From assembly GCF_010365305.1 (NCBI RefSeq), contig NZ_CP048279.1:1736001-1800000 (forward strand): a DNA stretch of 64,000 nucleotides. Direction: 5' to 3'. Positions 7,980 to 17,835 of the stretch are shown piece after piece. Each line of letters opens with the position of its first letter. Positions within the stretch are counted from its first letter, which is position 1. A model generated the notes under the pieces. That model was not told the origin of the DNA. It did not search any database and worked only from the letters and a program-made list of their open reading frames with translations. Made by a program: the position numbers and the translations under genes. This DNA comes from Staphylococcus sp. MI 10-1553 (GTDB lineage: Bacteria; Bacillota; Bacilli; Staphylococcales; Staphylococcaceae).

Positions 7980-8900
7980 TTAAAAATGATGTGTCACTTT
8001 CGATACGACACCCGATGTATTCACAGTCGCAAGTTCAGAATGACAATCTTCAACATGTTGACGCAATGCACGTACCGTTGGCCCACTGTTTTCTTTTTTA
8101 ATCATTGTTAGAATTGTTGGACCAGCACCGGAAATCACGGTCGCATATGCGCCATGTTCGTGTGCAATTCGTTTTACCACTTCAAAATCCCGAATCAAAT
8201 GTTGACGATACGGTTCATGCAACCCATCTTGTTCCATCATCTGGCCAGCGAGTTCGTAATGATGTTGAATGAAAGCACTGATCATCGTATTGCTAATTGC
8301 ACTATATTTAACAGCATCTTGATGGGTAATACTGTGAGGTAGAACTTTACGTGCCTCTACTGTTTCAAGCTCATACTCGGGTATGGAAATAATGAAGTCA
8401 ACATCTGGCACTTCAATATGCGCAATACTTGTCACTTTTGTTTCAGCGTTATGATAGCCCACGACTAAGCCACCATAGATCGTTGGTGCAACATTATCTG
8501 GATGCCCTTCAATTTGTGTCGCCAATTGCAATAATTCGTACTGCGATAACTCAATATCTCCAAAATAATTGGCGATAAATAAGGCCCCCACTAACGCTGA
8601 AGCAGACGAACCTAAGCCACGTGCTAATGGAATATCGCTATACATGTTAATTTCAAGCGCGGGCAAAGTCACATCATATTCAGCAGCGACTTGTTGCGCA
8701 ATTTTATAAATGTAATGTGTTTCGTCTTCAGGCAAGCCAACGAGATGTGGGCCATTGTGAATAAAACGCCATTTTTCCCCCTCAATCATATGGGCGTCAA
8801 TGCGTAAAAATTTATTCAGCGCCATACCAATGGAATCAAACCCACAGCCTAAGTTCGCTGTTGAAGCCGGAATCTCTAAATGTAGTTGTTTTTTTATCAT
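7980..8900 (-). CDS. thrB: Homoserine kinase
   Basis: This 306-residue GHMP-family kinase phosphorylates homoserine with ATP, giving the substrate of ThrC. The N-terminal [18 protein letters not shown] segment and the ATP loop [17 protein letters not shown] are both present; the C terminus has GAGPTILTM. Its ATG overlaps the thrC stop (ATGA), a sign of translational coupling. It is the last gene of the hom-thrC-thrB operon. Confidence 0.97.
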   Translation of the reverse strand: MIKKQLHLEIPASTANLGCGFDSIGMALNKFLRIDAHMIEGEKWRFIHNGPHLVGLPEDETHYIYKIAQQVAAEYDVTLPALEINMYSDIPLARGLGSSASALVGALFIANYFGDIELSQYELLQLATQIEGHPDNVAPTIYGGLVVGYHNAETKVTSIAHIEVPDVDFIISIPEYELETVEARKVLPHSITHQDAVKYSAISNTMISAFIQHHYELAGQMMEQDGLHEPYRQHLIRDFEVVKRIAHEHGAYATVISGAGPTILTMIKKENSGPTVRALRQHVEDCHSELATVNTSGVVSKVTHHF

Positions 8901-9961
8901 TTTAACGCATCCTTAATGTATTGAACGATACTTTCTTTATGATTTGGTAATGCTTGAATTGGATTTTCTAATAAACCAATCGCCGTATCTGGATCTTTTA
9001 AACCATTTCCAGTTAAAACTGCAACCACTTTTTTACCTTGAGGCAATTTTCCTTGGCGATGTAATTTAATGAGTCCGGCAATAGATGCATTACTTGCGGG
9101 TTCGCTAAAAATACCCTCTTTAGAAGTCATCAGTTGATACGCTTCTAAAATTTCTTCATCTGTGACCGCTTCAATCAAACCGTCAGACTCTTCAATCGCT
9201 TGAATCGCTTGCTTCCAACTTGCAGGATTACCGATACGAATCGCTGTTGCTATTGTTTCAGGGTTTTTAACGATTTGGTTGTTGACGATAGGTGCTGCAC
9301 CAGCCGCTTGGAATCCAAACATATGTGGTAAGCCTGTTTGATATTTTTCTTCATACGTTTTAAAGCCTTTCCAATATGCAGTAATATTTCCAGCGTTACC
9401 TACTGGGATAGCTAAAATATCTGGCGCTTTGTCTTCTAACTGCTCAACAATTTCAAAAGCACTCGTTTTTTGACCTTCAATACGATATGGATTTACTGAG
9501 TTGACTAATTCGATTTCTCCATCTTCAGCAACTTCTTTAACGATTTCTAGCGCTTCGTCAAAGTTTCCTTCAATAGAGATGATTTCAGCACCATACATGA
9601 CAGCTTGCGATAACTTTCCTAAAGCAATCTTACCTTCAGGAATGACGACAATCGCTTTCAAACCTGCACGCGCCGCATATGCCGCTGCAGAAGCCGATGT
9701 ATTCCCTGTCGAGGCACAGATGACCATTTTCTTGCCTTGCTCTTTCGCTTTTGTGACGGCCATGACCATCCCACGATCTTTGAATGAACCAGTTGGATTG
9801 GCCCCTTCATATTTAACATAAAGTTCAATGCCTAACATCTCTGAAATCGTGTCACAATAAATGAGTGGTGTGTGCCCCTCATTTAACGTCACTTTCGGTG
9901 TATTTTCATCAACTGGTAAAAATGCTTTGTACTCTTCAACAAGACCTTTCCATAACTTCAT
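8897..9961 (-). CDS. thrC: Threonine synthase
   Basis: The 354-residue PLP enzyme converts O-phosphohomoserine to threonine. [11 protein letters not shown] carries the cofactor Lys, [16 protein letters not shown] the phosphate-binding loop, and [14 protein letters not shown] a second phosphate contact. ATG 9961 is ten bases after AAGGAG, which lies at the end of hom; a TTG at 9970 overlaps it. Five bases separate it from hom and it overlaps thrB by four, so the three genes form one operon. Confidence 0.97.
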   Translation of the reverse strand: MKLWKGLVEEYKAFLPVDENTPKVTLNEGHTPLIYCDTISEMLGIELYVKYEGANPTGSFKDRGMVMAVTKAKEQGKKMVICASTGNTSASAAAYAARAGLKAIVVIPEGKIALGKLSQAVMYGAEIISIEGNFDEALEIVKEVAEDGEIELVNSVNPYRIEGQKTSAFEIVEQLEDKAPDILAIPVGNAGNITAYWKGFKTYEEKYQTGLPHMFGFQAAGAAPIVNNQIVKNPETIATAIRIGNPASWKQAIQAIEESDGLIEAVTDEEILEAYQLMTSKEGIFSEPASNASIAGLIKLHRQGKLPQGKKVVAVLTGNGLKDPDTAIGLLENPIQALPNHKESIVQYIKDALK

Positions 9962-9966
9962 ACGTA

Positions 9967-11250
9967 TCAAACTCCTTCAACTGGATAAATTTTTTCAACT
10001 CGATAATCGGCTTCTTGTTCAACATAAGATGTCGGATCAGTGTCAATCCCAACAACAATCCCTGCAAATGTTGTCGGTGAAAGTTCAATAACTTGAAGCG
10101 ATTTATGGAAAGGTAAATGACTTTTTATAGTGGCTTCCACTTGTTTGTGTGAAGTTTCAGGTGTATTCACTACAAAATAATAACTTTCCTTTTCTTTTAA
10201 TGTCACTGTCTCACCGTCGTCCATCATTTCTTTCGTTGCTTCCGTTTTTAATTCAAAATGAGGTGGCAATGTGTGCAAGTTCGATTCGAATTGTAATGCA
10301 ACATTGAGTAAATCACTCACAACTGCTGAACCTGTAGCTAGACTTCCAGCGCCTTTACCGTAAAACATCGTCTCACCGACTGCATCACCAATGACGTAAA
10401 TCGCGTTGTACTCATTCTCGACAGCTGCGAGTTGGTGTGCGTGTGCAATAAGTGTTGGACGAACGGAAGCGTCAATTTTACCTTGCACATATGCTCCTTT
10501 ACCAATCAATTTAATTTTGTACCCTAACGCTTTTGCAGCATCGATATCTTGCGGTGTCACACCACTGATGCCTTCCGTTTTAACGTCATTTAACGTAATA
10601 ACCTGATTAAATGATAAATAAGATGTGATGACTACTTTACGTGCTGCGTCAATACCTTCAACGTCATCAGTTGGGTCTGCCTCAGCAAAACCTAGATCTT
10701 GCGCTTCTTGTAATGCTGTTTCATAAGGTGCGCCGTCCTCTGTCATCTTAGTCAAAATAAAATTGGAAGTCCCATTAAAAATCCCCATAAATTTACTAAT
10801 GTTATTTGCGTTTAATCCGCTGTTAATGGCATTGACAATTGGGATGCCCCCTGCAACACTTGCTTCATATTTGAGCGCGACACCGTTTGCTTCAGCTAAA
10901 TATTCTAAAACACGAAGGTGCATCGCTAATAAGTCTTTATTGGCAGTAATCACGTGTTTCTTTTGGCTTAATGCTGCTTTTAACCAGTCAACAGTCGGCT
11001 CAATACCACCCATCACCTCAATGATAATATCCACATCGTCATCATTTAAAATGTCATTCACATCTTCTGTCAAATGATAACGTGAAATGTTTAGCGGTCG
11101 CTTTTTGGATTTATCTCGAACCAAAATATGCTTAATCTGAATATCTTTTTGAATTGTTTCTTTAATTTGCTGATGGTTCTCTTCAATAATCTTAACGACT
11201 CCTGAACCGACAGTCCCTAATCCTAATAATGCAACATTAAGTTGTTTCAT
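9967..11250 (-). CDS. hom: Homoserine dehydrogenase
   Basis: The 427-residue enzyme reduces aspartate semialdehyde to homoserine at the branch point of the aspartate family. It has the N-terminal NAD(P) fold ([14 protein letters not shown]), the catalytic domain ([41 protein letters not shown]) and a C-terminal ACT domain (about 350-427) for feedback by threonine. It is the first gene of the threonine operon and diverges from an aspartokinase gene. Confidence 0.97.
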   Translation of the reverse strand: MKQLNVALLGLGTVGSGVVKIIEENHQQIKETIQKDIQIKHILVRDKSKKRPLNISRYHLTEDVNDILNDDDVDIIIEVMGGIEPTVDWLKAALSQKKHVITANKDLLAMHLRVLEYLAEANGVALKYEASVAGGIPIVNAINSGLNANNISKFMGIFNGTSNFILTKMTEDGAPYETALQEAQDLGFAEADPTDDVEGIDAARKVVITSYLSFNQVITLNDVKTEGISGVTPQDIDAAKALGYKIKLIGKGAYVQGKIDASVRPTLIAHAHQLAAVENEYNAIYVIGDAVGETMFYGKGAGSLATGSAVVSDLLNVALQFESNLHTLPPHFELKTEATKEMMDDGETVTLKEKESYYFVVNTPETSHKQVEATIKSHLPFHKSLQVIELSPTTFAGIVVGIDTDPTSYVEQEADYRVEKIYPVEGV

Positions 11251-11441
11251 TTATCTTCCCTCCGAATCAAATCTGATGAAATTACTCATGTTCTATTGAA
11301 ATATATGTAAATATGGTTTAGTATAAATTCATTCACAAAGTTTGTAAAGTTCTAAAAATTTAGAAAAGATAGTTCTATTTTACCATTAGTATTGGTTAAT
11401 TTGAATAGATATCTCATATTATAGAAAGGTTGTCTAAGGTT

Positions 11442-12794
11442 ATGAAAGTATCAAAATTTGGAGGCAGTTCAGTCGCATCAGCTGAACAAATTAAAAAAGT
11501 TTTAAATATCGTAAATAGTGATTCTGAAAGACGAATTATTATCGTATCCGCACCTGGTAAACGATATAGTGATGATGTCAAGACAACCGATTTACTCATT
11601 AGGTTGTATGAAAAAGTGGTTAACCAACTCGATTATACACATAAAAAACAAGAGATCCTTAATCGCTTCAAAGATATTATTGATGAATTACCGCTAGAAA
11701 CAGATATTCTAACTGAGATTGATCGTACGCTCGAATCACACATTGCAACTTTAAAAGATACACCTGAACGATTGCTCGATGCATTAAAATCATCAGGCGA
11801 AAACTTCAATGCACAAATCATTGCTGCATACAATAACGAACAAGGCGTACCTACCATTTATTTATCGCCTCAAGAAGCAGGTATTATTGTGACAGATGAT
11901 CCAGGTAACGCACAAATTTTAGAATCGAGTTACGATAAAATTAAAGAAATTAGAAATACAGACAAAAAAATTATTATTCCTGGCTTTTTCGGCTATTCAG
12001 AAACGGAGCATATAGTGACGTTCCCACGAGGCGGCTCTGATATTACAGGGGCAATTGTCGCAAGAGGTGTCAAAGCGGATTTATATGAAAACTTTACGGA
12101 TGTATCAGGTATTTTCCGCGCCAATCCAACAGTCATTAAACATCCTGAAGTCATTCATGAAATTACATACCGCGAAATGCGTGAATTGTCTTACGCTGGC
12201 TTTGGGGTATTTCATGACGAGGCTTTACAACCGCTTTATCGTTATCGTATCCCTGTAGTGATTAAAAATACGAATCGACCGAGTGATAAAGGGACATATA
12301 TTGTGCATGACCGTGAAATCAACCATGACAAAGTTGTTTCAGGAATTAGTTGTGACAAAGGCTTTACAAGTATTAACATTAAAAAGTATTTGATGAATAG
12401 ACAAGTGGGCTTTACAGTTAAAATTTTGGAGATATTGGCAAAACATAACATTTCATTTGACCATATGCCATCTGGAATTGACAACATTAGTATTATTATG
12501 CGCTCGAATCAACTTGCTGGCAAAGAACAAAAAGTTTTAAAGGAAATACGCCACTATTGTCAAATTGACGAATTGAATGTTGAACATGACTTAGCGATAT
12601 TAATGATTGTCGGTGAAGGTATGAGTTCCACAGTCGGTACTGCCAATAAAATTACCGACGCTTTAGCACAAGCCAATATCAACTTAAAAATGATAAACCA
12701 AGGCTCTTCTGAAATTTCGATGATGTTCGGGATTTCAACTAATGATGCTGAAGCTGCTGTAAAAGCTTGTTATGAACATTGTTACAAACGTTAA
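11442..12794 (+). CDS. Aspartokinase
   Basis: The 450-residue protein begins MKVSKFGGSSVASAEQIKKV, the kinase nucleotide motif. It also has FPRGGSDITGAIVARG and two C-terminal ACT domains (from about 300). It phosphorylates aspartate, the entry to lysine, threonine and methionine. It stands alone and divergent from hom, as the threonine-branch aspartokinase of S. aureus does; a second isozyme normally lies in the dap operon. ATG 11442 matches family starts, although the ribosome binding site (AGAAAGG) is distant; a TTG at 11430 is an alternative. Confidence 0.94.
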   Translation: MKVSKFGGSSVASAEQIKKVLNIVNSDSERRIIIVSAPGKRYSDDVKTTDLLIRLYEKVVNQLDYTHKKQEILNRFKDIIDELPLETDILTEIDRTLESHIATLKDTPERLLDALKSSGENFNAQIIAAYNNEQGVPTIYLSPQEAGIIVTDDPGNAQILESSYDKIKEIRNTDKKIIIPGFFGYSETEHIVTFPRGGSDITGAIVARGVKADLYENFTDVSGIFRANPTVIKHPEVIHEITYREMRELSYAGFGVFHDEALQPLYRYRIPVVIKNTNRPSDKGTYIVHDREINHDKVVSGISCDKGFTSINIKKYLMNRQVGFTVKILEILAKHNISFDHMPSGIDNISIIMRSNQLAGKEQKVLKEIRHYCQIDELNVEHDLAILMIVGEGMSSTVGTANKITDALAQANINLKMINQGSSEISMMFGISTNDAEAAVKACYEHCYKR

Positions 12795-12801
12795 AAATTT
12801 A

Positions 12802-12853
12802 AAAGAAGTACTTAGCGTAGAATCGCATTCGCATTCACGTTAAGTACTTCTTT
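12802..12853. terminator. Bidirectional terminator between aspartokinase and the next convergent gene
   Basis: AAAGAAGTACTTAgCG pairs with CGtTAAGTACTTCTTT over about 15 bp. The minus-strand gene's stop codon lies inside the stem. Confidence 0.8.
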
Positions 12854-13427
12854 CTGTAATGACTCGTTTTAATAAATCTTCCCCGACCGCCACTTTCAAC
12901 GTTACAAATTGAAAGTAACTCATTTTATCGATTAAATGACGATAAAACGGTACTTTTTTATCATTAAAAGGTTCATGTAATAAATACATGAGCACAATTT
13001 CAGGTTTAATATAGTCGACTTTCCATTTAAGCGAATGATAGTAAATATACTTTTCAGGAATTCTGACATTATGATTGAGTCGAAACAGCCAATGCTCATT
13101 ATCTACATCATAAATAATAATGTTTATCAACAATTCATTTTGATCATAAACTTCTACAGAGGACATTTGGTGAAGTTGCACATCATCACACGGCAGCGAC
13201 TCTCCCTTTTTATTTATACCAGTAATCGTAAAAGACTTTGGAATCACACGTAAAATTTTCGATAGCTCATTTCGCTTTACACAAATTTCAATTTTTTCAT
13301 CAAAGTAAAGTTGATCAGTTAAAAATAAATGGGTTGCCATCTCACCATGAAATTTAAACGCATGAGGTTCCTTATCAATCAACGTATGTACCAAATATTC
13401 CATCCGTTCTTTTTTTGACGCATTCAT
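12840..13427 (-). CDS. Hypothetical protein (195 aa), possibly nucleotidyltransferase-like
   Basis: The soluble protein begins MNASKKERMEYLVHTLIDKE. It has a segment FHGEMATHLFLTDQLYFDEK and a later KPEIVLMYLLHEPFNDKK that loosely recall small nucleotidyltransferase folds used on antibiotics or nucleic acids, but no clear GS...DxD active site is visible, so I do not assign an activity. ATG 13427 has a near-perfect AAGGAGGTG site, which shows it is expressed. It converges with the aspartokinase and shares its terminator. Confidence 0.7.
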   Translation of the reverse strand: MNASKKERMEYLVHTLIDKEPHAFKFHGEMATHLFLTDQLYFDEKIEICVKRNELSKILRVIPKSFTITGINKKGESLPCDDVQLHQMSSVEVYDQNELLINIIIYDVDNEHWLFRLNHNVRIPEKYIYYHSLKWKVDYIKPEIVLMYLLHEPFNDKKVPFYRHLIDKMSYFQFVTLKVAVGEDLLKRVITERST

Positions 13428-13940
13428 GTCATTTCACCTCCTTGGAAAACGCTTACAATTATATATTATTATACTAGATTAATTGTGTTTTATCAATGAA
13501 TGACCAACATTTAACATGAATGAATTCAACTTAAAATATAATACCACTTCATTTTAATAAACACTCTCATATATAATGATTAAAAACCCGAATTTAACAA
13601 CATCTTTATTACCTATATGACAAAAAGGTTTTTAGTTTCGACAAATTTAATAATAAAAATCATTAATATTCATACTTTTGCGTTGAATTATATCTAATTT
13701 CATTGTAAGCTATTAAAAATATCTCTCCTACATTCGAATTATAACTATTTTACTTTAAAAATAATTGAATTTCTATTTAATAACAGTTAAAATTTTACAT
13801 GTGTGGATGTGATATTTTATGCACTTTTAAATGCCATATACTGTTTTTTTGAATTGCTTTAAGAATATTCTTTTAAAAGTATAATTTTTTTAATATAATA
13901 TATCTTAGGGTAATAGGAAAGTTGATAAAGGAGTGAAATT
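13428..13940. other. AT-rich intergenic region
   Basis: About 510 bases of very AT-rich DNA between two divergent genes. A TATAAT (13894-13899) fits a promoter for the SarA-like gene, with no good -35. Nothing else is recognisable. Confidence 0.5.
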
Positions 13941-14303
13941 ATGAACAACCATTTTGATATGGAGACAGAAGCTATCTTCTTTTACGAATCAAATAGAAAG
14001 AGAATTATCAGTGAACTTAAGAAACAACATGGCCTAAAACTGAATGACATTTTGTTTTTATATCACCTGAAAACGACAAATAGTCGTCGTATTTCATTAC
14101 ACAAAGTCAAACAATCTATTGATTTTAGTTTAATGGAGATACATAAATCGTTAACGGCCTTAACAGAAAAAAATATCATTGGTAAAGAACGTTCTACTGA
14201 AGATGAACGAAAAGTCTTCATTACAATTGATGATGCACAGGCAGAAAATATGCAACAACTACTTGATAACTTCAATCAAATTCAAAAAGATATTTTACAA
14301 TAA
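13941..14303 (+). CDS. SarA-family winged-helix transcriptional regulator
   Basis: The 120-residue protein has the size and layout of single-domain SarA/SarR proteins. It contains an N-terminal helix, LKLNDILFLYHLKTTNSRRI, a recognition helix region FSLMEIHKSLTALTEKNII and the family's signature wing ERSTEDERKVFITI. SarA proteins bind AT-rich promoter DNA as dimers and control virulence and surface genes. Which paralog it is cannot be said. A clean AAAGGAG site precedes ATG 13941. The gene is flanked by a 500-base AT-rich promoter region and, downstream, a UUCG-loop terminator. Confidence 0.85.
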   Translation: MNNHFDMETEAIFFYESNRKRIISELKKQHGLKLNDILFLYHLKTTNSRRISLHKVKQSIDFSLMEIHKSLTALTEKNIIGKERSTEDERKVFITIDDAQAENMQQLLDNFNQIQKDILQ

Positions 14304-14331
14304 TTGGCTATCCTTGAATTGGTAAACTCCA

Positions 14332-14367
14332 AATTACAGATATCATTTCGATGATATCTGTAATTTT
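14332..14367 (+). terminator. Terminator of the SarA-family gene (UUCG loop)
   Basis: ATTACAGATATCAT and its perfect complement enclose a TTCG tetraloop (14347-14350) and are followed by TTTTA. Confidence 0.85.
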
Positions 14368-14412
14368 ATAGGACATTGTTTGAAGTGATATGCCTGGTAT
14401 ATCACGATATGA

Positions 14413-14502
14413 TCACTACAGTTTTAACGCAGTAGTGACCTTGTACTATATGAATAAACCAGTCAGTTTAGTCTGTAATTGAAAAAGTTAATTACAGACT
14501 AA
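14413..14502. other. Two further hairpins; possible small RNA region
   Basis: TCACTAC/GTAGTGA (14413-14419, 14432-14438) and a perfect 13-bp stem TTAGTCTGTAATT/AATTACAGACTAA (14468-14480, 14490-14502) follow the terminator in a 427-base gap without a gene. They have no coding capacity and no long T-tract. Confidence 0.4.
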
Positions 14503-14730
14503 CTTGAACCTCCATCATAGACTAAGATGACACACCTTTAGCAATAACTTTCCAATGGCTTCAGCCTTTTTACGTGTTGAACTCTACAACAAGTCCCCAT
14601 CAAAATGCACAAAATTAGACATTCATGAATAATTAACATATGATTAAGATTAATTATACCCTTTCATCTGTTGACCGCATATGCGATGAGCATGACTCGC
14701 GTTTTAAACTATAGGAAGGAGGATACATAG

Positions 14731-15600
14731 ATGTCATTGTTATTATGGTTTTTAATTTGCATACTATTTATTTTAGTTTTATTAGCGCTCCTACGTCTAA
14801 AGTTTTATCAACATCAACTCGATGTAGAAGCTTATACAAAAATACAACTGCTTAATAAAATTTCAATCTTAAAACAGGAAAGATATCAATCTAAGGAGAA
14901 ACGGGCGATTACAACGACGTATCATCTTAATTTGAGAAATACACGGCAACTGTTAAATCACTTGCTGGAAGATTTCAAAAGTGATGAAAAAATTAAGGAT
15001 TTCCGCATTATTACAACGAGCCAAATTGCACCAAAAAATCCGTTATTTCTATTTATCGCAGAATTTGATTTTATTGTGATTACGAACGTCGGCATGATTT
15101 TAATGAATATCAAGTCATTGAAATCGAAAACATTTTATCATTTTGATAGTCGAATACCTTCAACGGATGAACATGATTTGAATCGCATTGTCGGTCATTA
15201 TATTGCACATCAATATCACAATCAATTTCAATCTGACTTAAAAACATCATACACTTTTAATGAAATCATTTCTGAAAACAAAATCACGTATGAATTTCAC
15301 GAATATGATCCGTATCAAATTGCTGAAAGAGCAACACAAAACATCCAAGAAGCTGTTGAATCATTTGTGCAAGTGCCTGTATCGACAATCGGTGTAATAT
15401 ATTGTGTTGATCAGCGTGGAGAACGTATTGATGGTGACGCGCAGCCGTATAGTCGCATTTATACGAGTGAAAATGAAACAGACATTCAATATGCGATTCA
15501 AGAGCTGATTGATACGTCTCATACACAACTCGAAAGTCATACGATGCAACAATTGATTTCAGCGTTCGAAAACCATCACGAACCGTCGAAACATCAATAA
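14731..15600 (+). CDS. Membrane-anchored protein, NERD-domain-like
   Basis: The 289-residue protein has one N-terminal transmembrane helix (residues 3-24, LLLWFLICILFILVLLALL) and then a cytoplasmic domain. The core AEFDFIVITNVGMILMNIKS (about 110-130) resembles the E-D-h-V ... K strand pattern of NERD nuclease-related domains, but the second acidic residue is not convincing, so activity is uncertain. A homolog occupies the same place beside nuc in S. aureus. ATG 14731 has AAGGAGG upstream. A convergent terminator separates it from nuc. Confidence 0.65.
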   Translation: MSLLLWFLICILFILVLLALLRLKFYQHQLDVEAYTKIQLLNKISILKQERYQSKEKRAITTTYHLNLRNTRQLLNHLLEDFKSDEKIKDFRIITTSQIAPKNPLFLFIAEFDFIVITNVGMILMNIKSLKSKTFYHFDSRIPSTDEHDLNRIVGHYIAHQYHNQFQSDLKTSYTFNEIISENKITYEFHEYDPYQIAERATQNIQEAVESFVQVPVSTIGVIYCVDQRGERIDGDAQPYSRIYTSENETDIQYAIQELIDTSHTQLESHTMQQLISAFENHHEPSKHQ

Positions 15601-15616
15601 ACCTTATTCATCAATA

Positions 15617-15661
15617 TTAAAGACACTTTGAGATTTTATAACAACCTCAAAGTGTCTTTAA
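15617..15661. terminator. Bidirectional terminator
   Basis: TTAAAGACACTTTGAG and its 16-bp perfect complement lie between the convergent NERD-like gene and nuc. Confidence 0.9.
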
Positions 15662-15665
15662 TGTA

Positions 15666-16172
15666 TTAGCGTTCCCAAATGTTCAGTTGTTTCTTTTGTG
15701 CTTCTTTTTGCGCTTGTTCAATCAAAATACGATATTTATCATTCGGTGGATAAAATTTGGCTCTTGCTAAACCTTCTTTTGCTAATTTTACATTAAACAT
15801 TTCATCTCCTAACCAAACATAAGCTAATGTACGTCCATACTTATCTTTTGGTTCACGATCATATTCTAGTCTAACGCGTTGATTTGTTAAATATTTCTTT
15901 GTAAAATTTGACGCAGCTTTTCCGTATGGTTGCACCGGCGTATTCGGTTTAACCGTTTCTGGAGTATCAACACCGATTAAGCGCACACGTTCATCTTGGC
16001 CATCTTTATCAATAATAATGGTATCCCCATCTATCACGCGTTTAACGAGATATGATTCGCCTTTTACATCAGTTGTAGACTTTTTAAAAGGACCATCTCC
16101 ATTGATAAATTGAAAGACTAAAACGACAATGGCAATGACGAGGATCAAAACGCCTGTTGTAATTTTTTTCAT
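15666..16172 (-). CDS. Thermonuclease, membrane-anchored (Nuc2 type)
   Basis: The 168-residue staphylococcal nuclease has an N-terminal hydrophobic anchor (residues 6-22, TGVLILVIAIVVLVFQF). The SNase domain has VIDGDTIII, RLIGVDTPET (catalytic Arg and Glu) and KYGRTLAYVW (second catalytic Arg). It cleaves DNA and RNA outside the cell with calcium. No signal-peptidase site is obvious, so it is probably surface-bound like S. aureus Nuc2, which sits at the same locus. A decayed paralog lies at 20222-20569. Confidence 0.93.
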   Translation of the reverse strand: MKKITTGVLILVIAIVVLVFQFINGDGPFKKSTTDVKGESYLVKRVIDGDTIIIDKDGQDERVRLIGVDTPETVKPNTPVQPYGKAASNFTKKYLTNQRVRLEYDREPKDKYGRTLAYVWLGDEMFNVKLAKEGLARAKFYPPNDKYRILIEQAQKEAQKKQLNIWER

Positions 16173-16307
16173 AGCGACTCCTTTTTTGTAAGATTAACAC
16201 CATCATATCATATGTGATTCCAAGTATAAGCGTCAATTTTACACACCTCTGACACTGTTCTTTTCAGTGAAAAATGTTATAATCAAAACGATTAGGAGTG
16301 AACCATA

Positions 16308-16508
16308 ATGAAGACTTTTAGTGAAAATCGTCTGTCTTTTATCATCGTGATTGTTGCAGTTATTATCGGTTATGGCTTGCAATATGCATTCAACTTGCCT
16401 CTCATTGCAGGCGCATTTATCGGCGTATTACTCGGTGTTTTAGGTGGGTTTATTACGCAACTCATTAAATCCAAAAGAGAACGCCATAATTCCAACAATT
16501 CACAATAA
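16308..16508 (+). CDS. Small membrane protein (66 aa)
   Basis: It has two hydrophobic helices (about 9-28 and 31-53; LSFIIVIVAVIIGYGLQYAF then a Gly-rich second span) and a basic tail KSKRERHNSNNSQ, so the C terminus faces the cytoplasm. A TAGGAGTG site precedes ATG 16308. No function is known; small proteins of this shape lie next to nuc in other staphylococci. Confidence 0.8.
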   Translation: MKTFSENRLSFIIVIVAVIIGYGLQYAFNLPLIAGAFIGVLLGVLGGFITQLIKSKRERHNSNNSQ

Positions 16509-16544
16509 TATCACATGATAAAGCTAACAAATTAGATCAATATG

Positions 16545-16580
16545 AAGGGGAGTCTCAAAAATAAGCAACTCCCCTTTTTT
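16545..16580 (+). terminator. Terminator of the small membrane protein gene
   Basis: AAGGGGAGT/ACTCCCCTT is a 9-bp stem followed by TTTTTT. It also marks the point where the cas9 remnant ends on the other strand. Confidence 0.85.
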
Positions 16581-16583
16581 AAC

Positions 16584-17565
16584 TCATACACATTGATTTC
16601 GAGGTGTCTGCCACATCTTATCGATTAATAGATGTAAACATTTTAACGATAACCGGTGTGTTCTTGTATATCCACTCAAATGAGCAATTGCTTCTTTCTC
16701 AGACTCTGTTAATAAATCCTGAAGTTGATCCAAGGCTTCTTTAATACTGAATGGAACTTGATAAAGCGTTAAAATAAATGCAATTTCATCCAGTAATTCG
16801 GTGTTTTCTAAATTTTTCTTATCCATAAGTATTTTATTTAAATCATGATACAACTTAAATGATGTAAATTGTGGTTTCCCGCTTTTGGTGATTCTATAGC
16901 CTTTAATATCAGATTCTTCAACACCTATTTCTTTTGCAATTTGTTTTATGTAGGTGTTTTCTTTTGCTTAAAAACATTTTCAATGATGTGATATTTTTCG
17001 TAATATTCTAATTTTTGATTTTCATCTCTTGTAATGACTAAATTATCCAAATCATTTAATGCATTAATTAAGTCTGCTGAATATGCGTGCTTAACACTTC
17101 TTAATTCGTCTGGAAAGTAGGTACATCTGCCTATCAACATTTCATACCATTGTTTTTAAATCGCCATTCCAACCGTATGGATTTCCTTTCCCGGTCTTCA
17201 TAATATTCTCTTCTCGTTTGGCTAAATGTAATAAAGCAATGGCTAACTCGCTCTTAGTTAATGAGGCTGATAATCCTTTAACTCTAATTTCATAGGGGTT
17301 TGTACTCTTAGGAATTTCACAGTCATTAATCAGGTGATATTGTGAGAGTAAATGTTTAACTCTATCTAATCTATGAATTCTTCTTCGTTTTAAACGTCTT
17401 GCTCCCCTTTCCCCTCTCCTTCCCTCGTTATTTTCAACATTCGCTTCAGGGAACAATCTCACATCAGCATCAATCACTGCTTTTGTTTCACTTATGAATT
17501 AAACCGTAACCAACTGATGTAATTCTTACATCTAAGCCGAAAATATAATAATTTTACATTTTCAT
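16584..17565 (-). pseudogene. cas9: Decayed 5' part of a S. aureus-type cas9
   Basis: Joined frames follow the first about 400 residues of the 1053-residue S. aureus Cas9. The start region (ATG 17563-17565) reads MKM-stop-NYYIFGLDVRITSVGYG and keeps the RuvC-I Asp of GLD. Next comes VRLFPEANVENNEGRR with the Arg-rich bridge helix RGARRLKRRRIHR, then NPYEIRVKGL and ALLHLAKR. After an internal deletion (near 17200-17215, about 100 codons) follow GNPYGWNG, GRCTYFPDELRSVKHAYSAD, LVITRDENQKLEYYEKYHII, IENVFKQK and LSGYTRTHRLSLK. Lesions: TAA at codon 4 (17554-17556), frameshifts near 17492, 17150 and 16970, and truncation at 16584. HNH, RuvC-III and PAM domains, cas1, cas2 and csn2 are absent. It cannot make a nuclease. 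Confidence 0.93.
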
Positions 17566-17609
17566 ACCACTTTTATTATATTTATTACATTATAATACAC
17601 TTCAAAACG

Positions 17610-17694
17610 AAAAAAATCCCACTAATCAATGAGTGGGATAAACACGACATATTGTCTTATTTTAGTAGATTCTGTAATTTTAGGTATAAATACA
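17610..17694 (-). ncRNA. tracrRNA of a type II-A CRISPR-Cas9 system
   Basis: Read on the minus strand, the RNA begins near 17694, just after a TATAAT -10 (17701-17706). Its anti-repeat is TATACCTAAAATTACAGAAT then CTACTAAAAT, as in the S. aureus Cas9 tracrRNA. Next is a GAC-AATAT-GTC hairpin, where the S. aureus RNA has GGC-AAAAT-GCC (compensating changes), then CGTGTTTATC. It ends in an 8-bp terminator hairpin (ATCCCACT/AGTGGGAT) and seven T. It sits 45 bases upstream of the cas9 remnant, the usual place. Every element looks intact although cas9 is dead and no repeat array lies in the window. Confidence 0.9.
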
Positions 17695-17835
17695 ATAGAT
17701 ATTATAATTTAATTTCACCCTATTTTAAGCAGTTGCGTCAAGCTTTTTTATTTCACCTCTCACTCTTCAAAAATAAGTGAACAAGCTTTTTGATTATTAG
17801 AGATTTGTACTTTAAATCATTTCAAATTGTATTTT

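Noticed and set aside
11355..11369. CodY-box-like AAAATTTAGAAAAGA between hom and the aspartokinase gene
   Set aside because: Only about 10 of 15 positions match in very AT-rich DNA, so it is not distinguishable from chance, although CodY control of this pathway is known in staphylococci.
13035..13253. Antisense frame over the 195-aa gene
   Set aside because: A shadow of the real minus-strand gene, without a ribosome binding site.
14351..14375. CTGTAATTTTA, similar to part of the CRISPR repeat expected from the tracrRNA anti-repeat
   Set aside because: It is one arm of a perfect terminator hairpin, the match is only 11 bases and no repeated spacing exists; a CRISPR array is not supported anywhere in the window.
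16584..17477. Three separate hypothetical proteins of 64-111 residues
   Set aside because: They are pieces of one broken cas9 frame, as shown by their order and similarity to S. aureus Cas9.
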